Shown piece by piece: positions 1 through 5,043 of a stretch of 5,043 bases of DNA. This stretch comes from an uncultured Chlorobiaceae bacterium. Its GTDB lineage: Bacteria > Bacteroidota > Chlorobiia > Chlorobiales > Chlorobiaceae. Numbering within the stretch: position 1 is the first letter of the stretch; every line of letters starts with the position of its first letter. The notes below the pieces were generated by a model. It saw only the letters and a list, made by a program, of their open reading frames with translations, had not been told where the DNA came from and searched no databases. The stretch is from assembly GCA_903838095.1 (NCBI GenBank), contig CAILXE010000134.1:1-5043 (forward strand), read 5' to 3'. Position numbers and translations under genes: made by a program.

Positions 1-2311
1 AGCCACAAAAGCTTGCAGCGAAGACAGCGGCTACAGCTCAATTCTTGATGAACTTGATCGACTGCACCTCTCCATTGCCACTGAGCTTTTTTCCGGAGAT
101 CGTTTTGATGAGGTGAGCGCGGTAATACGAGCTGATCTTTCAGACCTTCATAACATTGTTCAGGGTATCTTTTTGCTTCGGGAGCTTTCGGAAAAAAGCC
201 TTGCCGTTGTGCTTGGCTTTGGGGAACGTCTTTCCGCAAGGCTGGTCAGTTATTATTTGCAGGATCGCCTTATGGCGGCATTCTTTCTTGACGCACGGGA
301 ATTGATTGTTACGGATGCAAATTATGCTGATGCGCGCGTTAACATGCACGCCTCTGAACTTCATATCAAAAAACGTCTTGCATCTTTTGAGGGTTTGCCG
401 GTGGTGACGGGATTTATTGCGGCGGCTCCTGATGGGACGATAACGACGCTTGGCCGTGGGGGATCCGATTATACCGCATCAATTCTCGGGGCAGCTCTTG
501 GCGCTTCGGAAATTCTGATCTGGACCGATGTTGACGGGTTTTTCAGCGCCGATCCGAAACGGGTTCGCGATGCACAGATTTTGCCCTATATCAGTTATTC
601 CGAGGCGATGGAACTCTCTCATGCCGGTGCAAGGGTGCTTCATCCTCTTGCCGTTCAGCCTGCCATGAAAGCAGGCATTTCCTTGATGATCAAAAATTCA
701 TTTAATCCCGGGTCGAAAGGCACTCGCATAGAAAGCGCCACCTCGCCGGAAATAAGTCAACTCCGCCCGGTAACGGGCCTTACTTCGATAAACAACGTTG
801 TCCTTCTCAATATGTCGGGAAGCGGTATGGTTGGCGTTCCGGGTATTGCGTCACGGCTCTTCAGTTGCCTGGCCCTGCACCGGATTAACATCATCTTTAT
901 TTCACAGGCATCATCTGAGCAGTCAATTACCCTGGCCATTAACCCTCAACAGGCAGCGAAAGCAAAAAAGATACTTGAAGCTGAATTTACTGGTGAGATC
1001 GGATCCCGTCAGATAGAGCCCCTTGTGATTCGCCGAAACCTTGCAATGCTCGCCGTGGTTGGCAATAATATGTCGGGACACCCCGGTGTCTCCGCCCAGT
1101 TGTTTGAAACGCTCGGAAAAAATGGCATCAATGTTATTGCTGTGGCCCAGGGGGCCAATGAGATGAATATCTCGCTTGTCATTGACAGTCATGATGAGGA
1201 TAAGGCGCTGAACTGTATTCATGAGTCGTTTTTTCTCTCGCAACGGAAAGTGCATCTTTTTATTGCAGGCACGGGGACTATCGCAAAAAGTCTTATTGGC
1301 CAGATCAGCGCCCATCGGCTTAATCTTCAGCAGGAGAAGGATCTTGATGTCGTGGTCTGCGGGATGGTCAACACGGGCAAGATAGCGCTGGATGATCATG
1401 GCATTGACCTTGAGCATTGGCAGGAAGCGCTTGTTCCGAGAGTTGAACACCCCGGTATTGAGGGGTATCTTCAGATTATTCGGGAGCGAAACCTGCATAA
1501 TACCATCTTTGTTGACTGTACAGCAAGCAGCCGGGTTGCTGAAATTTATCCTGACCTGCTGCTTGCCAATATTTCCGTGGTGACGGCCAACAAGCTCGGG
1601 ATGGCAGGCCCCTGGCCGCTCTACAGGAATATCAGGGAGGCCCAGCGGAAAAGCAATGCCCGTTTTCTCTATGAAACCAATGTTGGGGCGGGGCTCCCTA
1701 TTATCAATACGCTGAATGATCTGAAAAACAGCGGGGACAAGATTATCTCTATTGAAGGTGTTTTGTCCGGAACGTTGAGCTTTATTTTCAATGAACTGCG
1801 CAAAGGCGGCAGGTTCAGCGAGATTGTGCGCCGTGCCCAGGAGGCGGGATATACCGAGCCGGATCCGAGGGATGATCTTTCAGGAGCTGATTTTGCCCGG
1901 AAGTTTCTGATTCTTGGTCGGGAACTTGGATTTACGCTGGAGTACAGTGATGTCGTTTGCGAGAGTCTGGTGCCGGCGGAGTGTCGAGGCGAGATGTCGG
2001 TTTCGGAGTTTCTTGACCGCTTGTCGAGTATTGACGACTGGTACGACGAAGCCATAGCAAATGCGGGAAAAGAGGGAATGACCATTGCCTATGCCGGTGA
2101 GATCAGGGATGGGGTGGCAAGTATCGGTGTGAAACGGCTTCCCTTATCGAGTCCAATTGCCGGGCTTAACGGTTCTGAAAATATGGTGGTTTTCACGACA
2201 GAGCGTTATCGGGCAACCCCTCTTGTTGTACGGGGGCCAGGCGCAGGTGCAGAGGTTACCGCTGGCGGGGTTTTTGCGGATATTCTCCGAGTTGCCAGTT
2301 ACCTTGTTTGA
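1..2311 (+). CDS. thrA: Bifunctional aspartokinase / homoserine dehydrogenase, 5'-partial
   Basis: Cytoplasmic enzyme catalysing the first step (aspartate to aspartyl-4-phosphate, ATP-dependent) and third step (aspartate semialdehyde to homoserine, NAD(P)H-dependent) of the aspartate pathway to threonine and methionine. The reading frame is open from base 2, giving 769 visible residues; compared with E. coli ThrA (820 residues) about 50 are missing, including the N-terminal KFGGTS-type motif. The GTG at 113 is internal, since the family alignment continues upstream of it. Order in visible numbering: rest of the kinase domain to about 255, with GRGGSDY at 151-157 and IWTDVDG at 173-179; two ACT regulatory domains (about 260-400), with the family's conserved glutamines at 302 and 383; homoserine dehydrogenase domain from about 415, with nucleotide-binding GTGTIA 423-428, TANK lysine 531, NVGAGLP 560-566, TEPDPRDD 618-625 and catalytic-type D630/K634. 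Both activities look intact and threonine feedback is likely. The C-terminus matches the family end, and the gene is followed closely by cinA. Confidence 0.96.
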   Translation, partial: ATKACSEDSGYSSILDELDRLHLSIATELFSGDRFDEVSAVIRADLSDLHNIVQGIFLLRELSEKSLAVVLGFGERLSARLVSYYLQDRLMAAFFLDARELIVTDANYADARVNMHASELHIKKRLASFEGLPVVTGFIAAAPDGTITTLGRGGSDYTASILGAALGASEILIWTDVDGFFSADPKRVRDAQILPYISYSEAMELSHAGARVLHPLAVQPAMKAGISLMIKNSFNPGSKGTRIESATSPEISQLRPVTGLTSINNVVLLNMSGSGMVGVPGIASRLFSCLALHRINIIFISQASSEQSITLAINPQQAAKAKKILEAEFTGEIGSRQIEPLVIRRNLAMLAVVGNNMSGHPGVSAQLFETLGKNGINVIAVAQGANEMNISLVIDSHDEDKALNCIHESFFLSQRKVHLFIAGTGTIAKSLIGQISAHRLNLQQEKDLDVVVCGMVNTGKIALDDHGIDLEHWQEALVPRVEHPGIEGYLQIIRERNLHNTIFVDCTASSRVAEIYPDLLLANISVVTANKLGMAGPWPLYRNIREAQRKSNARFLYETNVGAGLPIINTLNDLKNSGDKIISIEGVLSGTLSFIFNELRKGGRFSEIVRRAQEAGYTEPDPRDDLSGADFARKFLILGRELGFTLEYSDVVCESLVPAECRGEMSVSEFLDRLSSIDDWYDEAIANAGKEGMTIAYAGEIRDGVASIGVKRLPLSSPIAGLNGSENMVVFTTERYRATPLVVRGPGAGAEVTAGGVFADILRVASYLV

Positions 2312-2323
2312 GGAGAAGAGGTT
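2309..2323 (+). promoter_or_regulatory. cinA ribosome binding site overlapping the thrA stop codon
   Basis: The thrA stop TGA at 2309-2311 runs into AGGAG at 2311-2315, eight bases before the cinA ATG at 2324. This is a good Shine-Dalgarno match at normal spacing and supports the ATG as the cinA start. Because ribosomes ending on thrA stop on this site, translational coupling of the two genes is likely (inference). There is no room for a terminator between them. Confidence 0.8.
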
Positions 2324-3613
2324 ATGCGTGCTGAAATTGTGTCGGTCGGGGATGAGCTGCTGAAAGGTCAGCGGGTAAACACCAATGCGGCGTTTCTGTC
2401 GAACGCACTTGCCGGCATAGGGGTCTCTGTTGGCCGGGTTGTTGCCTGTTCTGATGTTGAGCATGAGATAGTTTCGGTTTTTGCGGAATCGCTTGGACGG
2501 GCTGATATTGTGCTTGTAACCGGAGGTCTTGGACCAACAAAGGATGACAGGACAAAAAAAGCGGCGCAAATGCTTCTCGGAAGGGGCCTTGAGTTGAATC
2601 AGGATGCGTACGACAACCTCGCCGGACGGATTTCAGGCCGTGGAGAGGGGATGCTGGAATTGCTTCGTGACCAGGCGATGATTCTTGAAGGCTCAACAGT
2701 GATTGCCAACACCCGGGGAACTGCGGCCGGGATGATTATTGCCTGTGGAGAGCAGTTTCATCATCATTATCTGGTTCTTATGCCGGGAGTGCCTGCCGAA
2801 ATGAAGGCCATGATGGAACTAACCGTTGTGCCCTATTTTGCGGCGCGGTCGGATACCGTTATCTGTCATACTCCGGTAAAAACTCTTGGTCTCGGTGAAA
2901 CGAAGCTTGCCGGGATGATTGTGGACATTGAAGAGACTCTTCCGGCGGGAACGACCCTGGCCTATCTGCCTCATGCGGCAGGTGTCAACCTGATGATCAG
3001 TACTTTCGGCTGTGATCGGGCAGCGGTTGACCGGGATAATCACAGGGTTGTTGATGCCATTGTCGAGAGGGCAGGCGCCTGTATTTATGCCACCAGCGAA
3101 GTGACTCTGGAAGAGACCATTGGCGCTATGCTTTCGGACGAAGGGCTGAGTGTCGCCGTTGCTGAATCCTGTACCGGCGGTCTTGTTGCAAGCCGGTTGA
3201 CCGATGTGCCGGGTTCATCCGCCTATTTCCTTCAGGGGTTTGTGGTCTACAGTAACCAGGCAAAACAGAGGACGCTTGGTGTTCCGGAGGAGAGCATCGC
3301 GAGCTATGGCGCGGTCAGTGAACAAGTTGCCCAAGCCATGGCCACCGGGTGTATTGAAAAAAGCGGCGCCGATATTGCTGTTTCAACAACAGGCATAGCC
3401 GGACCGTCGGGAGGCTCACCTGAAAAACCTGTCGGCATGGTCTGTCTGGCAATCGCAGAAAAAAAATCAGGCAGCGTGTTTTCAAAGACGCTCTTTATGC
3501 GCGGTGATCGTGAACAGAACAAGATTCGTTTCAGTGAAGCTGCTCTTCGTGAACTGTGGGAGTGGCTGCGAAACCGCTCTTCATTTTCCTGCTCTGCGGC
3601 TCATGTTTCGTAA
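2324..3613 (+). CDS. cinA: CinA family protein: MoaB-like N-terminal domain plus nicotinamide nucleotide amidase domain
   Basis: A 429-residue, full-length two-domain CinA (family usually about 410-430). The N-terminal half is a molybdopterin-binding-like (MoaB/MogA fold, COG1058) domain: SVGDELLKG 7-15, VNTN 18-21, TGGLGPTKDD 66-75 and MPGVPAEM 153-160. In characterised relatives this domain hydrolyses ADP-ribose or related pyrophosphates. The C-terminal half, from about 262, is a PncC-type (COG1546) domain that deamidates nicotinamide mononucleotide to nicotinate mononucleotide in pyridine nucleotide recycling; it shows AESCTGG 280-286 with the presumed nucleophile Ser282, VVYSN 307-311, and TGIAGPSGG 356-364 followed by KPVG. 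All key motifs are present, so both domains should be active. The name comes from competence-induced cinA of Streptococcus; nothing here shows a competence role. The start is fixed by the Shine-Dalgarno at 2311-2315. The gene sits 12 bases after thrA and 79 bases before mutL. An A8 run at 3459-3466 lies in the C-terminal domain. Confidence 0.95.
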   Translation: MRAEIVSVGDELLKGQRVNTNAAFLSNALAGIGVSVGRVVACSDVEHEIVSVFAESLGRADIVLVTGGLGPTKDDRTKKAAQMLLGRGLELNQDAYDNLAGRISGRGEGMLELLRDQAMILEGSTVIANTRGTAAGMIIACGEQFHHHYLVLMPGVPAEMKAMMELTVVPYFAARSDTVICHTPVKTLGLGETKLAGMIVDIEETLPAGTTLAYLPHAAGVNLMISTFGCDRAAVDRDNHRVVDAIVERAGACIYATSEVTLEETIGAMLSDEGLSVAVAESCTGGLVASRLTDVPGSSAYFLQGFVVYSNQAKQRTLGVPEESIASYGAVSEQVAQAMATGCIEKSGADIAVSTTGIAGPSGGSPEKPVGMVCLAIAEKKSGSVFSKTLFMRGDREQNKIRFSEAALRELWEWLRNRSSFSCSAAHVS

Positions 3614-3650
3614 AAGAGTTATGATTTTTTTATAAAAGCAGCTCTTTTAT
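3611..3650 (+). repeat. Competing small inverted repeats after cinA
   Basis: ATAAAAG (3632-3638) and CTTTTAT (3644-3650) pair perfectly as a 7-base stem with a 5-base loop, CAGCT. The same right arm (CTCTTTTA, 3642-3649) can instead pair with TAAAAGAG (3611-3618), which begins at the cinA stop codon, to form an 8-base stem with a 23-base loop. The two pairings exclude each other. The stems are AT-rich and no T tract follows the hairpin on the plus strand, so this is not a standard intrinsic terminator; it may be an mRNA 3'-end or processing structure, or chance in AT-rich DNA. Confidence 0.35.
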
Positions 3651-3692
3651 CGATAACTTGAAGAACTGAAAACATCGTCATCCTGATAGCTC
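3614..3692 (+). other. AT-rich cinA-mutL intergenic spacer
   Basis: The only non-coding stretch of note. It contains a T7 run (3625-3631), overlapping inverted repeats and a perfect 10-base palindrome TTATCGATAA at 3647-3656. A TATAAA at 3631-3636 could be a -10 element with a poor -35 (TTCGTA, 3607-3612, spacing 18), and TATGAT at 3620-3625 is another -10-like hexamer, but neither makes a convincing promoter. Stops at 3684-3689 (TGA, TAG) lie in frame just before mutL. Whether mutL has its own promoter or is read through from cinA cannot be decided from the sequence. Confidence 0.5.
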
Positions 3693-5043
3693 ATGGCAAA
3701 AATTGCGAGATTACCTGATATAGTTGCGAACAAAATTTCTGCAGGTGAGGTTGTTCAGCGTCCGGCCTCGGTTGTCAAGGAGCTTCTTGAAAATGCCATA
3801 GATGCTGGTGCCGACAGAATAACGGTTGCCATAAAGGATGCCGGAAAGGAGCTGATCCGGATTGTGGATAACGGTGCGGGTATGGTGCGTGAAGATGCTC
3901 TGTTGTGTGTCGAACGTTTTGCGACCAGCAAAATTTCCGGTGTTGAGGATCTTGATTCACTGCATAGTCTCGGGTTCAGGGGAGAGGCGCTTGCGAGTAT
4001 TTCGTCGGTTTCGCATTTCGAGCTGAAAACCCGCACGGCTACCGCGACTCTTGGGTTGAAGCTTCGATACGAGGGAGGTGTTCTCGCAGAAGAGTCAGGG
4101 GTGCAGGGAGAGCAGGGGACAACCATCACGGTCAGGAACCTCTTTTACAATGTTCCTGCCCGGCGGAAGTTTCTGAAATCCAATGCTACCGAGTATCATC
4201 ATATTTATGAAATTGTCAAGTCGTTTGTTCTTGCCTATCCTGAAATTGAGTGGCGAATGTACAGCGACGATGAAGAGCTTTTTCATGTCAAAAGCCCGGA
4301 TATTCTGCAACGCCTCAACCTCTTTTATGGGGATGATTTTGCGGCCGGAATGATTGAGCTTTCTGAAGAAAATGATTACCTCTCCATCAGGGGTTTTCTT
4401 GGCAAGCCGGCCATGCAGAAACGTCGGAAACTCGACCAGTATTTTTTTATCAATCGCCGTCTTGTGCAGAATCGGATGCTCTCGCAGGCGGTGCAGCAGG
4501 CTTATGGCGATTTGCTTGTTGAGCGCCAGAGTCCATTTGTGCTTCTTTTTCTTGGTATTGATCCTTCCCGTATCGATGTGAATGTGCATCCGGCAAAGCT
4601 TGAGATCAGGTTTGATGATGAGCGCAATGTGCGTAATATGTTTTATCCTGTTATCAAGCGTACCATCCAGTTGCACGATTTTTCTCCTGATCTGGCCGCC
4701 ACGGAAGGCGATCCGTTTCTTTCAGGGCCAAATCAGCCATCGTCAGCCAGAAAATTCTCATTTCCGGATATTCCTCACCGGATTTCGACGACAGATGATC
4801 TTTACCGGAATTATCGTGAAGGCTCTCATTCTGGAGCTGCTGCCTCAAGGGCATCGCTTTTGCATCAGCCTGAAATGTTTTCTTCTGACAACCCGTCGAC
4901 GGGATTTGTTGCACTGGAGCGAGAGTTGCGGGACGGGGGTGAACAGCTTGCATCAGTTCTTCTCTCCCCGGTCTATGACGATGAGGTAATCCCGAACCCG
5001 AAAGAGGCTGAACCGAAAATCTGGCAATTGCATAACAAGTACC
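3693..5043 (+). CDS. mutL: DNA mismatch repair protein MutL, 3'-partial
   Basis: MutL is a GHKL-family ATPase dimer that links mismatch-bound MutS to strand incision or unwinding. The frame is open from the ATG to the window edge: 450 residues, with the rest of the C-terminal domain outside. The start is certain, since in-frame TGA and TAG lie at 3684-3689 and the N-terminus (IVANKISAGEVV from residue 10) matches the family. ATPase motifs: KELLENAIDAGA 29-40 (catalytic-type Glu30, Mg-binding Asn34), DNGAGM 59-64, ERFATSKI 74-81, GFRGEAL 94-100, GTT 142-144 and FYNVPARRKF 151-160. The transducer domain follows, ending near NVHPAK 297-302 with the ATP-contacting lysine 302. Residues about 330-440 form a variable, polar, probably disordered linker. 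IWQLHNKY 443-450 looks like the start of the dimerisation domain. No clear Shine-Dalgarno precedes the ATG. All visible catalytic residues are present, so the ATPase is predicted functional; whether the protein has the C-terminal endonuclease motif cannot be seen here. Confidence 0.96.
   Translation, partial: MAKIARLPDIVANKISAGEVVQRPASVVKELLENAIDAGADRITVAIKDAGKELIRIVDNGAGMVREDALLCVERFATSKISGVEDLDSLHSLGFRGEALASISSVSHFELKTRTATATLGLKLRYEGGVLAEESGVQGEQGTTITVRNLFYNVPARRKFLKSNATEYHHIYEIVKSFVLAYPEIEWRMYSDDEELFHVKSPDILQRLNLFYGDDFAAGMIELSEENDYLSIRGFLGKPAMQKRRKLDQYFFINRRLVQNRMLSQAVQQAYGDLLVERQSPFVLLFLGIDPSRIDVNVHPAKLEIRFDDERNVRNMFYPVIKRTIQLHDFSPDLAATEGDPFLSGPNQPSSARKFSFPDIPHRISTTDDLYRNYREGSHSGAAASRASLLHQPEMFSSDNPSTGFVALERELRDGGEQLASVLLSPVYDDEVIPNPKEAEPKIWQLHNKY

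Noticed and set aside
113..115. GTG at 113 as the thrA start codon
   Set aside because: The same frame is open back to base 2 and reads as normal aspartokinase sequence, and the kinase N-terminus is still missing. The gene simply begins outside the window.
923..1498. Minus-strand open frame of 191 codons inside thrA
   Set aside because: It lies wholly antisense to conserved ACT and dehydrogenase coding sequence and shows no recognisable domain; it is a shadow frame.
2554..2560. A7 run in cinA as a programmed frameshift site
   Set aside because: The zero frame gives a complete conserved CinA, no stimulatory structure or upstream Shine-Dalgarno is evident, and shifted frames give no meaningful product.
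3632..3650. Intrinsic terminator for cinA
   Set aside because: The 7-base stem is AT-rich with no GC core and is not followed by a T run; the T7 run precedes it. It was kept only as a low-confidence inverted repeat.
4095..4676. Minus-strand open frame of 193 codons inside mutL
   Set aside because: It is antisense to the conserved MutL transducer domain, low-complexity and lysine-rich, with no family resemblance.
4582..4989. Plus-strand open frame of 135 codons overlapping the end of mutL
   Set aside because: The mutL frame is intact through this whole stretch and continues into the C-terminal domain, so the alternative frame is a shadow.
1..5043. A new defence, mobile or regulatory system
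   Set aside because: Nearly all bases are taken up by three well-known genes with intact motifs; there are no transposase, repeat-array, toxin-antitoxin or phage signals.

Overview
This window carries three plus-strand housekeeping genes, tightly packed: the 3' part of thrA (bifunctional aspartokinase/homoserine dehydrogenase), a complete cinA (CinA/PncC-type protein) and the 5' part of mutL (mismatch repair ATPase). The wording of the proteins, moderate GC and the gene set look like a green sulfur bacterium (Chlorobiaceae, Chlorobium/Pelodictyon type). That placement rests on general resemblance only; no marker gene is present.

Layout: positions 1-2311 are thrA, open at the left edge and missing about the first 50 codons, including the N-terminal lysine/glycine kinase motif. 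Twelve bases later, cinA runs 2324-3613; its Shine-Dalgarno overlaps the thrA stop codon, so the two genes are almost certainly co-transcribed and probably translationally coupled. A 79-base AT-rich spacer (3614-3692) with small competing inverted repeats separates cinA from mutL. mutL starts at 3693 without a clear Shine-Dalgarno and runs off the right edge just as its C-terminal domain begins.

The genes serve different processes. ThrA makes aspartyl phosphate and later homoserine for threonine, methionine and, through the shared first step, lysine synthesis. CinA probably recycles nicotinamide mononucleotide and related pyridine nucleotide damage products. MutL couples mismatch recognition to strand processing. 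Nothing joins them into one pathway; the arrangement looks like ordinary compact packing.

I found no tRNA, rRNA, insertion sequence, CRISPR array, phage or defence gene, and no convincing new system. The points worth a second look are small: a GxGxxA nucleotide-binding motif in the homoserine dehydrogenase domain, a clamp-motif-like peptide in the MutL linker, an A8 tract in cinA, and the structured cinA-mutL spacer.
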